From an uncultured Pelagibacteraceae bacterium (lineage in GTDB: Bacteria; Pseudomonadota; Alphaproteobacteria; Pelagibacterales; Pelagibacteraceae), in contig CACHDJ010000003.1 in assembly GCA_902578525.1 (NCBI GenBank), positions 35,926 through 99,925 on the forward strand: 64,000 bases of DNA, given 5' to 3'. Positions 28,784-38,867 of this stretch are shown piece by piece (position 1 is the stretch's first letter; every line of letters begins with the position of its first letter). A program made the translations under genes and the position numbers. A model generated the notes under the pieces. The model had not been told where the DNA came from. It was given only the letters and a program-made list of their open reading frames with translations, and ran no database searches.

Positions 28784-30828
28784 ACTATATCATTTATTAC
28801 ATCCGCTTTATCATAAAGTTTCATTAAGACTTTATATTTACTTATATCTTCATTATTTTTTTCAATTTTTTTAATTTCTTTTTCAGCAAGTTCAAATAAA
28901 TCATTATTTTGAAGAGGATCAGCTAATCTAAAAATTTTAATACCACTTTGTTTAAACCCGAGAATATCACCAAAACCTCTTAATTTAAGATCATCTTCTG
29001 AGATCTTGAAACCGTCAGTAGATCTTTTTAATATATTTAATCTTTTTTTAGCATTTTCAGTTAGAGATGATTTGAACATTAAAATGCAGGTTGATTGTTT
29101 TAAACCTCTTCCGACTCTTCCCCTTAATTGATGTAATTGAGAAAGTCCAAATTTATTTGCATTTTCAATTACTATTACGTTCGCGTTTGGAAAATCTATA
29201 CCAACTTCTATAATAGTAGTGGATACTAATATATTATATTCTTTATTTAAAAACTTATTTAGTATTTTTTCTTTTTCATAAACTTCTGTTTTACCATGAA
29301 GTAAAGCTACTTGATTAGGAAATTTTTTGTTTAGAAATTCAAATTTTTTAATAGCAGATACATGATCTAATTTATTTGACTCATCAATCAAAGGACATAC
29401 CCAAAAAATTTGGTTTCCATTATCTATTTCTTTTTTTACAAATTTTAGGATTTCATCGATTTTACTTTCTAACTTAGTGTAAGTTTTAACATCTTTTCTA
29501 GATTTTGGTTTTTCTCTTATAATTGATAAATCCATATCACCATAAATAGTCATAGTTAATGTTCTTGGAATAGGAGTAGCTGACATTAGCAAAACATCAC
29601 AGTTATCACCTCCTTTATCTGATAGTTTTTTTCTTTGATTAACACCAAATTTGTGCTGTTCGTCGATTATTATTAGTCCCAATTTTTTAAACACAATTTT
29701 TTTTTGAAATATAGCGTGTGTACTAAAAATTATATCAATTTTTTTTTCAGCTAATTTATTAATTATGTCTTTTTTATTTTTATTTTCAGATTTACTTGAG
29801 AGAATTTCAATATTAGTTTCTTTGTCAAAGATTTTTTTAGCTAGATGAAAATGTTGTTTTGCAAGTATTTCTGTAGGCGCCATTACTGCAACTTGAAAAC
29901 CTGATTTAATTACATTTAATGCTGCACATAAAGCAACTATTGTTTTGCCACTACCAACATCACCTTGTAAAAGTCTAAACATTTTCTGATTAGAGATTAA
30001 ATCTTGATTAATTTCAGTTAGAGATTTTTTTTGATCATTGGTTAATTTAAAGTTTAGCTTAGAAAAAATTTGATTTTGAACTTTAAAATCAAAAATTTTT
30101 CTTTGTTTTTTAATCTTTTTTATTTTTTTTCTTATTTCAGAATGTACTAAAAAAGATGCAAATATTTCATCATACGCAAGTCTTTTATAGAAGTTAGATC
30201 TATATTTTCCAATATTTTCTGGTTTATGTAATTCAATAATTGAATTGTTCCATGAAATACCATTAAATTTTTTTAGAACTTCTTGATTATGCCATTCTTC
30301 AAAATTTGGAATATTTTTTAAAATTTGAATTATTATTTTATTATAAAATTTTTCTGAAATACCTTCCGTTAAAGAGTATTTATTATGTTTATCTTTAATA
30401 ATAGATGCATCTTCAGAGATATATTTAGGATTAGTTATTTGATATTTGTTTTTAAAATAACTTACTTTACCACTTATTGTTACCTCTTTATTCAAAGGTA
30501 GTACTTTTTTAATATAACCTTCATAACTATTAAAAAATATACAATCTAACTCACCAGTTTTATCTTTACAATAAACTCTATTAGGTAAATTTCTTATTCT
30601 TGGAAAATTATATTTGTAAGGAACTAAAGTAACAGTTTGAATATCACCAATTTTAAGATTTATGATTTCTGTAGATTTACTCCTGTCCGTATAAGATTTT
30701 GGTAATCTCCATAATAAATCAAAAATATTATTAATTTTTTTCTTTTTAAGAAGATTTGATGTTTTAAGTCCTACTCCTTTAAGATTTTTAAGATCAGATA
30801 ATAAATATTTATATGTATTATTAGTCAT
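28780..30828 (-). CDS. recG: ATP-dependent DNA helicase RecG
   Basis: The 682-residue replication-fork-reversal helicase has an N-terminal wedge/OB domain, Walker A LLQGDVGSGKTIVAL, the DEQH box (IIIDEQHKFGVNQR), motif III MSATPIPRT and motif VI QLRGRVGRG. Length is typical. The gene is divergent from sdhE with 22 bases between starts. Confidence 0.96.
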   Translation of the reverse strand: MTNNTYKYLLSDLKNLKGVGLKTSNLLKKKKINNIFDLLWRLPKSYTDRSKSTEIINLKIGDIQTVTLVPYKYNFPRIRNLPNRVYCKDKTGELDCIFFNSYEGYIKKVLPLNKEVTISGKVSYFKNKYQITNPKYISEDASIIKDKHNKYSLTEGISEKFYNKIIIQILKNIPNFEEWHNQEVLKKFNGISWNNSIIELHKPENIGKYRSNFYKRLAYDEIFASFLVHSEIRKKIKKIKKQRKIFDFKVQNQIFSKLNFKLTNDQKKSLTEINQDLISNQKMFRLLQGDVGSGKTIVALCAALNVIKSGFQVAVMAPTEILAKQHFHLAKKIFDKETNIEILSSKSENKNKKDIINKLAEKKIDIIFSTHAIFQKKIVFKKLGLIIIDEQHKFGVNQRKKLSDKGGDNCDVLLMSATPIPRTLTMTIYGDMDLSIIREKPKSRKDVKTYTKLESKIDEILKFVKKEIDNGNQIFWVCPLIDESNKLDHVSAIKKFEFLNKKFPNQVALLHGKTEVYEKEKILNKFLNKEYNILVSTTIIEVGIDFPNANVIVIENANKFGLSQLHQLRGRVGRGLKQSTCILMFKSSLTENAKKRLNILKRSTDGFKISEDDLKLRGFGDILGFKQSGIKIFRLADPLQNNDLFELAEKEIKKIEKNNEDISKYKVLMKLYDKADVINDIV

Positions 30829-30850
30829 TTAATATTATTATAAATGATTA

Positions 30851-31114
30851 ATGAGTAACGATATAGATAATTTAAGAAAAAGATTAATTTATAGATCTCA
30901 ATATCGTGGAACAAGAGAAATGGATAAGTTGATTGGATCATTCGTAAAGATGCATATTTATGAATTAAATGAAAATCAACTTAATGAATTAGAAAACTTT
31001 TTAAATATTGATGATGATACATTATATAAATTTTATAATAATCAAATAGCTCAAATAGACTCACCAAATCAAGAAATTCTAAGATTATTTAAAAAATTTA
31101 ATTACAATAAATAA
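30851..31114 (+). CDS. sdhE: FAD assembly factor SdhE (succinate dehydrogenase)
   Basis: The 87-residue helical protein has the signature RGTREMDKLIGSF, the RGxxE loop required for covalent flavinylation of SdhA, preceded by RKRLIYRSQY. It aids insertion of FAD into succinate dehydrogenase and fumarate reductase. The recG/sdhE pairing is common in alphaproteobacteria. Confidence 0.92.
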   Translation: MSNDIDNLRKRLIYRSQYRGTREMDKLIGSFVKMHIYELNENQLNELENFLNIDDDTLYKFYNNQIAQIDSPNQEILRLFKKFNYNK

Positions 31115-31204
31115 TGGCGGAGAGACTGGGATTCGAACCCAGGAAAGAGTTGCCCCTTTGCCGGTTTTCAAGACCGGTGCTTTCAACCGCTCAGCCATCT
31201 CTCC
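31115..31204 (-). tRNA. tRNA-Ser (UGA)
   Basis: 90-base class II tRNA with a long variable arm. Acceptor GGAGAGA/TCTCTCC, anticodon TGA complementary to 31168-31170 with stem CCGGT/ACCGG, T loop GGTTCGAATCC and encoded CCA. Its 3' end abuts the sdhE stop codon on the opposite strand. Confidence 0.96.
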
Positions 31205-31291
31205 TGTAGAAGCTTTTATAATTAAAAATATTTAATTCAACTATAAAATAGTCTATTTAAACTTTGTATAAATTAATAACTTAAATAAACT

Positions 31292-32170
31292 ATGAACGAT
31301 CAATTTAATAAGGGACTTATACTTACTTCTCTAGGATCTTTTTGGTGGGGATTTATTGGTGTTATATATTTCGAATATGTTTCTTTTATAGGACATGTAG
31401 AATTAGTTGTTCACAGGTGTGTTTGGACTGCAGTGATGTTAATTTTAACAACTACCTTTTTTTCAAAATGGAAAATTTTTTTTGAAATCATTTTAATTAA
31501 AAAAAATTTAATAGCTTTATTTATTTCTGGTTTATTGATCTTTATTAACTGGGCAATATGGATTTATGCTGTAGCCACAGAAAGAATTATAGATGCAAGC
31601 TTTGGATATTTTATTATGCCAATCATTAGTGTAATGCTTGGTTATATTTTTTTTAATGAAAAGTTGAATAAAAAAAGAATCTTTTCAATTTTTTTGGTTA
31701 CTTTTTCAATTCTTATTTTAATTCTTTTTAATTTAAAAAGCTTGCCTTGGGTTGGTTTAATAGTAGCTTTTAGTTGGGCCTTTTATAATTTAGTAAGAAA
31801 AAAAATAAATATAGACACTGATGTAGGATTATTAATTGAAAGTTTATATATCTTACCTTTTATATTGGTGATTTTCTATTTAATAACAATAAAGGGATTT
31901 AATGACTTTAGTTTATCTAACCCAGGCTTAAGCCTTTTATTAATTCTAGCAGGTCCTATGACGGTGATTCCTTTATTTTTATATGTTAGGGGAGTTGAGT
32001 TAATTGGATTGGGCCCCACAGGAATGATTTTTTACATTACTCCAACATTACAGTTTATTTTGGGTTATTTTTATTACAACGAAGAGTTTTCTTTATTAAA
32101 ATTTGTAAGTTTTATTATCATTTGGATTGCTGTAATTATATATCTTAAAGATTTATATGAAACTAATTAA
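31292..32170 (+). CDS. rarD: RarD-type EamA permease
   Basis: The 292-residue, roughly ten-helix DMT-superfamily transporter starts NKGLILTSLGSFWWGFIGVIYF and carries the RarD-specific HRCVWTAV motif and INWAIWIYAV. The substrate is unknown; RarD was named from chloramphenicol sensitivity in Pseudomonas. The lytic transglycosylase gene begins inside its last 14 bases. Confidence 0.88.
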   Translation: MNDQFNKGLILTSLGSFWWGFIGVIYFEYVSFIGHVELVVHRCVWTAVMLILTTTFFSKWKIFFEIILIKKNLIALFISGLLIFINWAIWIYAVATERIIDASFGYFIMPIISVMLGYIFFNEKLNKKRIFSIFLVTFSILILILFNLKSLPWVGLIVAFSWAFYNLVRKKINIDTDVGLLIESLYILPFILVIFYLITIKGFNDFSLSNPGLSLLLILAGPMTVIPLFLYVRGVELIGLGPTGMIFYITPTLQFILGYFYYNEEFSLLKFVSFIIIWIAVIIYLKDLYETN

Positions 32171-33158
32171 ATTAATATCATTAATTATTCTTTTGAACAT
32201 TGCAAATGCTTTAGCTGATAATTCGAATGAATTTAATTTATGGAAATCAAATTTTAAAAAAGTTGCATTAAACAATAACATTTCTGAACATACTTTTGAT
32301 AAAGCTATGGCAAAAGTAAAATTTTTACCTAAAGTTATTGAGTACGATCGATTTCAACCTGAATTTTATGAGGATACTAAAACTTATATTGAAAAAAGAA
32401 CTTCAAACAAGAAATTAGAAAAAGGTGTTGATTTTTATAATAAAAATAATGATTTAATTGATAATGTTGAAATAAATTTTGATATTGAAAAAGAATTACT
32501 TTTAGCCTTAATGGGAATAGAAACTAATTTTGGAACATATGTTGGTAAAATGGATATCCTTTCTTCTTTAGCTACCTTGAGTTTTGACAAGAGAAGATCA
32601 GAATTTTTCACAAGTGAACTAATTACATTATTAAAGTTAATAGATAGTAATCAAATTGATTATAAAACTTTATATGGTTCTTGGGCAGGTGCATTTGGTT
32701 TTTTTCAGTTTATGCCAAGCACAATTACTAATTATGCAATAGATTATAATAAAGATGATTATATAGATTTAAAAAATAATGAAGATGCATACCCTTCAGC
32801 TGCCAACTATTTAAGTAAAATTGGCTGGAAAAAAAATCAGCCTTGCTTTTATAAGATTGAATTAAATCAAAAGATTCCAAATAAATATCTTAATATTTCT
32901 GCAAAAAAAATTCATAGTAAAAAAAAGCTCAAATCATTTAAAAAATATATTAAAAATTATAATGATCTAAAATTTTTGGATGAAAACTTATATATAGCTA
33001 TAGTTACACCTGATAAAGATATTATTCCTAATGCTGATACATTAAATCCTGCATATATTATTTTCAATAATTATGAGATAATTTTAAAATGGAATAGATC
33101 ACTCAGATTTGCTTTAGCAGTATGTACTTTAAAAGAAAAATTTGAAAATGAAATTTAA
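32157..33158 (+). CDS. Lytic murein transglycosylase (MltB family)
   Basis: The 333-residue exported enzyme has a signal peptide ending near ANALA and the catalytic Glu in LLALMGIETNFGTYVG; SWAGAFGFFQFMPSTITNYA is the SLT_2 substrate-groove motif. It cleaves glycan strands to 1,6-anhydroMurNAc ends, feeding the recycling step done by NagZ. No lipobox and no C-terminal PG-binding domain are seen. Confidence 0.9.
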   Translation: MKLIKLISLIILLNIANALADNSNEFNLWKSNFKKVALNNNISEHTFDKAMAKVKFLPKVIEYDRFQPEFYEDTKTYIEKRTSNKKLEKGVDFYNKNNDLIDNVEINFDIEKELLLALMGIETNFGTYVGKMDILSSLATLSFDKRRSEFFTSELITLLKLIDSNQIDYKTLYGSWAGAFGFFQFMPSTITNYAIDYNKDDYIDLKNNEDAYPSAANYLSKIGWKKNQPCFYKIELNQKIPNKYLNISAKKIHSKKKLKSFKKYIKNYNDLKFLDENLYIAIVTPDKDIIPNADTLNPAYIIFNNYEIILKWNRSLRFALAVCTLKEKFENEI

Positions 33159-33897
33159 AAATATTTTAATATTATTTTTTTTTGTATTTCTATTTGGATG
33201 TGAGACTTATAATCCAAAAAAATCTAACAAGTTAAATTTTAAACAAGATAAAAAATATAAAAATATTGGTTTTACTTTAATTTATGAGCAGGACATGGAT
33301 ATTAAAAAACTAGATGGTAGATCTTTACAAATTTTTCATAAAAATCTTAAAAAAAAATCTGTTGTAAAAATTACAAATCCTGAAAATGGGAAATCTTTAA
33401 TAGCTGAAGTAAAATCTAATAGAGTAAAATTTTCTAATTTTTATAATTCAATTATTCCTATTAGAATTGCAGAGGCATTGGAACTTAATAAAAATGAACC
33501 TTATATAGAAATAATTTTAGTTTCAAAAAACTCAACTTTTATAGCTAAAAAGGCTAAAACCTTTGAAGAAGAAATGGAAGTAGCTGAAAAAGTTCCTGTT
33601 GAGGGTATTAAAATCAGTAATCTGGGTAAAAAGATTAGCAATAAACAAAAATTATTAAATAAAAAATTTTCTTATTCCATAAAAGTTGCTGATTTTTATT
33701 ATAAAAAAACAGCTAAATTAATGATAGATAGAATTAAGTCTGAAACTTCTATAAAAGATATAAGAATTATAAAGTTATCAAAAAATAATTACAGGGTACT
33801 ATTAGGTCCCTATAATGATATAAATTCTTTAAAAGAATCTTTTGATAAAATGGATTCACTTTATTTTGAAAACCTTGAAATATTAAAAAATGTTTAA
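33148..33897 (+). CDS. RlpA-like SPOR lipoprotein with degenerate catalytic domain
   Basis: 249 residues from the ATG at 33148 (a TTG at 33142 is possible). The signal peptide has lipobox LFGC. The middle (about 40-125) aligns with the RlpA double-psi barrel (VVKITNPENGKSLIAEV, then IPIRIAEALEL), but the DRGP motif reads KSNRV and the SWYG-type start is lost, so transglycosylase activity is doubtful. Residues about 170-249 form a SPOR domain that binds denuded septal peptidoglycan. The location before dacA is the normal rlpA place in alphaproteobacteria. Confidence 0.8.
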   Translation: MKFKNILILFFFVFLFGCETYNPKKSNKLNFKQDKKYKNIGFTLIYEQDMDIKKLDGRSLQIFHKNLKKKSVVKITNPENGKSLIAEVKSNRVKFSNFYNSIIPIRIAEALELNKNEPYIEIILVSKNSTFIAKKAKTFEEEMEVAEKVPVEGIKISNLGKKISNKQKLLNKKFSYSIKVADFYYKKTAKLMIDRIKSETSIKDIRIIKLSKNNYRVLLGPYNDINSLKESFDKMDSLYFENLEILKNV

Positions 33898-35041
33898 AAA
33901 GATATTATTTTTTTTATTAATAAATTTGACTTTTACTCTTAAATCTTTTGCCAATATAGAGATTAAGGCTAGAACAGCAATTTTACAGGATTTTTATTCT
34001 GGTGAAATTCTTTATGAAAAAGAACCTGATAGATCTATCTACCCTGCATCTATGACTAAAATAATGACATCGATTATAGCCTTTGATTTAATAAAATCCG
34101 GAGATTTGAGTCTTGATGATAAATTTATTGTTTCTGAGAGAGCTTGGCGATTATCAACTTCAGGTTATTCATCAATGTTTATCATGGTAGGAGATGAAGT
34201 TTCTGTAGAAAATTTATTGCTGGGTATAATTACTGCTTCAGGTAACGATGCTTGTATAGCTTTAGCTGAAGGTATAGCAGGCACCGAAGAGGAATTTGCA
34301 ATCTTGATGACAGCTAAAGCTAAAGAACTTGACATGAATAATACAAATTTTACTAATTCGTCGGGCATAAATGATCCAGACAATTATTCCACTGTTAGTG
34401 ATATTTTAAAAATGTCTCATTATTTGATTAAAGAACATCCAGAATTTTATAAATGGTTTGCTATTAAAGAGTTCACATGGGATAGAACAGGTGGAGACCC
34501 AATTACTCAAGGAAATAGAAATCCTCTACTTTATAAAAATATAGGTGCCGATGGTATTAAAACTGGATACTTGGCCGTAGAGAAATATTCTTTAGCATCA
34601 TCTCTGGAAAGAAATGGTAGAAGACTAATAGCAGTTGGAAGTGGTTTTGAGACTAAAAGATCACGATCTCGTGAAAGTTCAAAACTTTTAACCTATGGAT
34701 TAACTAATTTTGATTTAGTTGAAATCAATAAATCCAAAAAGCCAATTGATAAAATCGATGTTTGGTTAGGAAAAGATAAACAAGTAAATGTTTATGTAAA
34801 TAAAGATGTTTATAAAACAATTAAGAAAGCGAAAAAAAAATTACTTAAAGTTGCTTTAAAGTATGAAGGACCGGTAGAAGCTCCAATAAAAAAAAATGAT
34901 ATTTTAGGAAAACTTCATGTTGTTTACGATGAAGAATTAATCGGAGAATATGATTTACTAGCAGCCAACGATGTTGATAAAGTTAATATCTTTACTAGAT
35001 TAATAAAGTCATTGAATTATTTAATCTGGGGCGATGTCTAA
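33890..35041 (+). CDS. dacA: D-alanyl-D-alanine carboxypeptidase (DacA/PBP5 type)
   Basis: The 383-residue penicillin-binding protein has a signal peptide, the SxxK motif in YPASMTKIMT, SxN in ITASGNDACIALAEG and KTG in DGIKTGYL, followed by a C-terminal beta domain (PBP5_C) and a terminal hydrophobic stretch (FTRLIKSLNYLIW) suited for membrane anchoring. It trims the terminal D-Ala of pentapeptides. Confidence 0.95.
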   Translation: MFKKILFFLLINLTFTLKSFANIEIKARTAILQDFYSGEILYEKEPDRSIYPASMTKIMTSIIAFDLIKSGDLSLDDKFIVSERAWRLSTSGYSSMFIMVGDEVSVENLLLGIITASGNDACIALAEGIAGTEEEFAILMTAKAKELDMNNTNFTNSSGINDPDNYSTVSDILKMSHYLIKEHPEFYKWFAIKEFTWDRTGGDPITQGNRNPLLYKNIGADGIKTGYLAVEKYSLASSLERNGRRLIAVGSGFETKRSRSRESSKLLTYGLTNFDLVEINKSKKPIDKIDVWLGKDKQVNVYVNKDVYKTIKKAKKKLLKVALKYEGPVEAPIKKNDILGKLHVVYDEELIGEYDLLAANDVDKVNIFTRLIKSLNYLIWGDV

Positions 35042-35645
35042 AAAACCTGTAATAGTTTTCGAAGGAATAGAGGGTAGTGGCAAGACTCACCACATTTTAA
35101 ATGTTTCTAAATATTTAAATAAAAAAAAGATCAAATATATCAAAATTCGTGAGCCAGGAGGTAGTTTAAATTCTGAAAAGATTAGAAGGTTAATTTTGAA
35201 TAATAAATCTAGTTTCAATAGAAATACTGATTTATTACTATACTTAGCTGCAAGAAGTGAAAACTACAATATTCTTAAGAAATATTATAAAAAAAAAGTC
35301 ATTCTAATTGATAGATTTACTGACTCAACTATTGCTTATCAACATTATGGTCTAGGTGTTAACTTAAAACTGATTAATTTTATTAACAAACATATAACAA
35401 AAGATTTTAAAGTAAATTTCACTTTTTTAAATATAGTTAATAAAAATAATATGATTAAAAGACTTAAACTAAGAAAAAAGCTTAATAGATATGATAAATT
35501 TGATAATAAATTTTATACAAAGGTTCAAAAAGGATTTTTGAAATTAGCAAAAAAAAATTCTAATAAATATCAAATTATAAATTCAAATTTAGATATTAAT
35601 GAAAATGAAGAAAAAATTATCCAATCAATTAATAAATTGATATGA
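35034..35645 (+). CDS. tmk: Thymidylate kinase
   Basis: The 203-residue dTMP kinase has the P-loop FEGIEGSGKTHH, the REPGG motif (IREPGGSLNSEKIR) and LIDRFTDSTIAYQHYGLG. It overlaps dacA by 8 bases and holB by 4. Confidence 0.95.
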   Translation: MSKKPVIVFEGIEGSGKTHHILNVSKYLNKKKIKYIKIREPGGSLNSEKIRRLILNNKSSFNRNTDLLLYLAARSENYNILKKYYKKKVILIDRFTDSTIAYQHYGLGVNLKLINFINKHITKDFKVNFTFLNIVNKNNMIKRLKLRKKLNRYDKFDNKFYTKVQKGFLKLAKKNSNKYQIINSNLDINENEEKIIQSINKLI

Positions 35646-36574
35646 TTAATCTAGAGCCCAATAATCAAACTAAGCTTTTTGGTTTTAATACAAAAATTTC
35701 TGAATTATTTAAATTATATGATACTGGAAAATATCCAAATAAAATTATTTTAACTGGAAAAAAAGGTTCTGGAAAATCAACCCTAGCTTATCATTTTATA
35801 AATTATGTTTTATCTAAAGATGAGAACTTTAAATATGATACAGATAATTTTGAAATAAATCCAAATAGTCATACTTTTAAAACTATAATAAATAAATCAA
35901 ATCCTAATTTTAGATTAATTGACGTGAATCCAGATAAAAAATCAATAGAAATTGAACAAATAAGAGAGTTAATATCAAATCTTAATAAATCATCATTTAA
36001 TTTGAAACCAAGATTTGTACTTATTGATAATATTGAATTTTTAAATAAAAATTCTGTTAATGCAATGCTTAAAATTTTAGAGGAACCAAATCAAAATATT
36101 AATTTCATTTTAATAAACAGTAATAAGAAAATTTTACCTACGATTTTATCAAGATGTATAAACTTTAATATTTTTTTAACAAACAAAGAAAGTTTAGAAA
36201 TTGCCAACAATTTATTAAATGGAAAGTTAGATGATACTATAAATAAAGATTTAATTAATTATTATTTTACTCCAGGAAATATATTTAATTTAGTTAAATT
36301 TGCAGAATTATATGAATATGATTTATTTAATTACGATTTAAAAAGATTTCTTAAAATTATAATCAAAAAAAATCATTATAAAAAAGACACATTAATAAGA
36401 CATATTATATTTGATTTAATGGAATTTTATTTTAGAAAAATAAATTCTTCTTTCTCACTAAGAATAAACCAAAAATACACTTATTTTTTAAAAAAAATAT
36501 CAGATACAAAAAATTATAATTTAGATGAGGAGTCACTTTTTATGGAGTTTGATGAAGAAATTTTAAATGGATAA
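35642..36574 (+). CDS. holB: DNA polymerase III delta' subunit
   Basis: The 310-residue clamp-loader AAA+ protein has a P-loop (LTGKKGSGKSTLAYHF), FVLIDNIEFLNKNSVNAMLKILEEP and the sensor/SRC-like LPTILSRC. It is more diverged than its neighbours but is fixed by the tmk-holB-metG-tatD order. Zinc-site cysteines found in some delta' proteins are absent. Confidence 0.93.
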   Translation: MINLEPNNQTKLFGFNTKISELFKLYDTGKYPNKIILTGKKGSGKSTLAYHFINYVLSKDENFKYDTDNFEINPNSHTFKTIINKSNPNFRLIDVNPDKKSIEIEQIRELISNLNKSSFNLKPRFVLIDNIEFLNKNSVNAMLKILEEPNQNINFILINSNKKILPTILSRCINFNIFLTNKESLEIANNLLNGKLDDTINKDLINYYFTPGNIFNLVKFAELYEYDLFNYDLKRFLKIIIKKNHYKKDTLIRHIIFDLMEFYFRKINSSFSLRINQKYTYFLKKISDTKNYNLDEESLFMEFDEEILNG

Positions 36575-38108
36575 AAATTTTTATATTACTACACCTATAT
36601 ATTATCCCTCTGCAAAGCCTCATATGGGTCATGCATACTCGAGTATTATTGCTGATTTTTTTGCTCGTTTTAAAAGAATTGATGGGTTTAATGTGAGTTT
36701 TTTAACCGGAACAGATGAACATGGTTTAAAAATACAGAGAGCTGCTGAAAAAAAATCTATTAATACTTTAAAATTTTGTGATGAAATTAGTGAAACTTTT
36801 AGAAATCTCTCAAAAACTTTAAATCTAACCAACACTGATTTTATTAGAACTACTGAAAAAAGGCACAAGGATTCTGTTCAGAATTTATGGAAAGAATTGG
36901 AAAAAAATAATGATATCTATCTTTCTAAATATTCTGGATGGTACTCAGTTTCAGATGAAGCTTTTTATGCTGACGATGAAGTAGAAGATTTTGAAGGTAA
37001 AAAACAAGCTATATCTTCAAAATCACAAGTTGAATGGATGGATGAGGAGTCTTATTTTTTTAGATTATCGAAGTGGCAAAATCATTTATTGGATCATTAT
37101 AACAAAAATCCAGAATTTATCTCTCCTCCTTCAAGAAAAAATGAAGTGATAAGTTTTGTTAAAAGTGGTTTAAAAGATCTTTCTGTTAGTAGAAAAAGTT
37201 TTTCATGGGGTATAAAAGTACCCAATAATAATGATCATATAATTTATGTGTGGCTTGATGCATTAACAAATTATATTAGTGCTTTAAATTATCCTAATAC
37301 TGAAAATGAAATTTATAAGCAGTTTTGGCCAGCTGATATTCATTTAATTGGTAAAGATATTTTGAGATTTCACGCTGTTTATTGGCCGGCTTTTTTGTTA
37401 GCAGCTAAAATACCATTGCCTAAAAGAGTATATGGTCATGGATGGATACTTTCTGGTGAAGAAAAAATGTCGAAGTCAAAAGGTAATATTTTAGATCCAA
37501 TTAAAATTATTGAAAAATATGGTTTGGACCCTTTAAGATATTATTTAATAAAAGAGGTTTCTTTTGGTAATGATGGAAATATCTCTCAAGAAAGATTAGA
37601 AGATTGTATTAATAGTGATTTAGCAAATAATTTTGGAAATTTATGCCAAAGGGTGACTGCATTTGCCATTAAAAACTGTTTGGGAAAAGTACCTGATAAG
37701 ATTAAATTTGAAGACGAAGATTTAAAGATTTTAGATAAATTTAAGGATAATTTAAATTTAATTAGACAAAAGATTGACAATCAAGATATAAATTTTTATA
37801 TAGATTTTATTGTTAATTCTTTATTTGAAACGAACAAATATTTTAATGATCAAGAGCCCTGGAAAAAAAAAGAAGAAACTATAAGACTTAACACTATTGT
37901 GTATACAACTTTAGAAATTGTCAGAAAAATAAGTTATATGCTATATCCAATTATTCCTCAATCAAGTTTAAATGCTTTAAAAATTTTTGATATTAAAGAA
38001 GATGAAATTAAATTTTCTTCTTTAGAAGATCATTACTATCTTAAAGGAAAAAGTATGATAAATAAAATTGATATTCTTTTTAAAAAAATTGAGAAAGAAA
38101 ATGATTGA
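36567..38108 (+). CDS. metG: Methionyl-tRNA synthetase
   Basis: Class I synthetase, 513 residues, with HIGH-type KPHMGHAYS and KMSKSKG (EEKMSKSKGNILDP). It is the short form without the zinc-knuckle cysteines and without the C-terminal dimerisation/tRNA-binding (EMAP) domain. The next gene starts 8 bases before its stop. Confidence 0.96.
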   Translation: MDKNFYITTPIYYPSAKPHMGHAYSSIIADFFARFKRIDGFNVSFLTGTDEHGLKIQRAAEKKSINTLKFCDEISETFRNLSKTLNLTNTDFIRTTEKRHKDSVQNLWKELEKNNDIYLSKYSGWYSVSDEAFYADDEVEDFEGKKQAISSKSQVEWMDEESYFFRLSKWQNHLLDHYNKNPEFISPPSRKNEVISFVKSGLKDLSVSRKSFSWGIKVPNNNDHIIYVWLDALTNYISALNYPNTENEIYKQFWPADIHLIGKDILRFHAVYWPAFLLAAKIPLPKRVYGHGWILSGEEKMSKSKGNILDPIKIIEKYGLDPLRYYLIKEVSFGNDGNISQERLEDCINSDLANNFGNLCQRVTAFAIKNCLGKVPDKIKFEDEDLKILDKFKDNLNLIRQKIDNQDINFYIDFIVNSLFETNKYFNDQEPWKKKEETIRLNTIVYTTLEIVRKISYMLYPIIPQSSLNALKIFDIKEDEIKFSSLEDHYYLKGKSMINKIDILFKKIEKEND

Positions 38109-38859
38109 TTCACATTGCCATTTAGATCATGAACCTTTGTTAAGTGATTTAACAAATGTAATAAAACGATCAAAAGAAGCAGGTATAAAAAAACTTTTAA
38201 CTATTTCTACATCGCTTGAAAGCTTCAATAAGATTAAAGATATAATCAATCGAGATGAAATGATTTTTGGAACTATAGGGATTCATCCTCATGAAGCTAA
38301 TGATAAATCTATTGGCTCAGAAGAAATTGTAAATAATTTTAATCATAACCCTAAAATTATAGGAATTGGAGAAACTGGTTTAGACTTTTATTACAATAAC
38401 AGCGATAGAAACAAACAAATTAAAAGTTTTAACGAGCATATTAAAGCTGCAATAGTGACTAATGCACCTCTAATTGTACATTCTAGAAATGCTGAAGATG
38501 ATACTTTCAAAGTTTTAAATGAGTATAAAAATGAAAATCTCAAAATATTGATGCATTGTTTTACTGGATCGAAAAAATTTGCAGAAAAGCTTCTTACTTT
38601 AAATGCTTTTTTTTCTGCTAGTGGTATAATAACTTTTAAAAATTCCCTTGAACTTCAAGAAACATTTAAATTTCTTCCTTTAGACAAAATACTTATTGAA
38701 ACAGACAGCCCTTTTTTAGCTCCTGTTCCTAATCGAGGAAAAAAAAATGAGCCATCTTTTATAAGTTACACAGCTCTAAAATTAGCAGAGATTAAAAATA
38801 TAAATAAATCAGAAATTGTTAAATTAACTACAGATAATTTTAACAAACTTTTTAGCTAA
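38101..38859 (+). CDS. tatD: TatD-family metal-dependent hydrolase
   Basis: The 252-residue TIM-barrel hydrolase shows MIDSHCHLDHE, GIHPHEA, GETGLDFYY, the His in VHSRNA, MHCFTGS and the terminal Asp in ETDSPFLAP. Relatives are 3'-5' exonucleases / DNases. The start is set at 38101 because an upstream in-frame Met at 38068 would precede the normal family N-terminus. The metG-tatD-MBL order is conserved. Confidence 0.92.
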   Translation: MIDSHCHLDHEPLLSDLTNVIKRSKEAGIKKLLTISTSLESFNKIKDIINRDEMIFGTIGIHPHEANDKSIGSEEIVNNFNHNPKIIGIGETGLDFYYNNSDRNKQIKSFNEHIKAAIVTNAPLIVHSRNAEDDTFKVLNEYKNENLKILMHCFTGSKKFAEKLLTLNAFFSASGIITFKNSLELQETFKFLPLDKILIETDSPFLAPVPNRGKKNEPSFISYTALKLAEIKNINKSEIVKLTTDNFNKLFS

Positions 38860-38867
38860 TTCATTTT

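Noticed and set aside
38068..38100. N-terminal extension of tatD inside metG
   Set aside because: TatD proteins begin with M-I/L-DSHCHL, which here starts at 38101.
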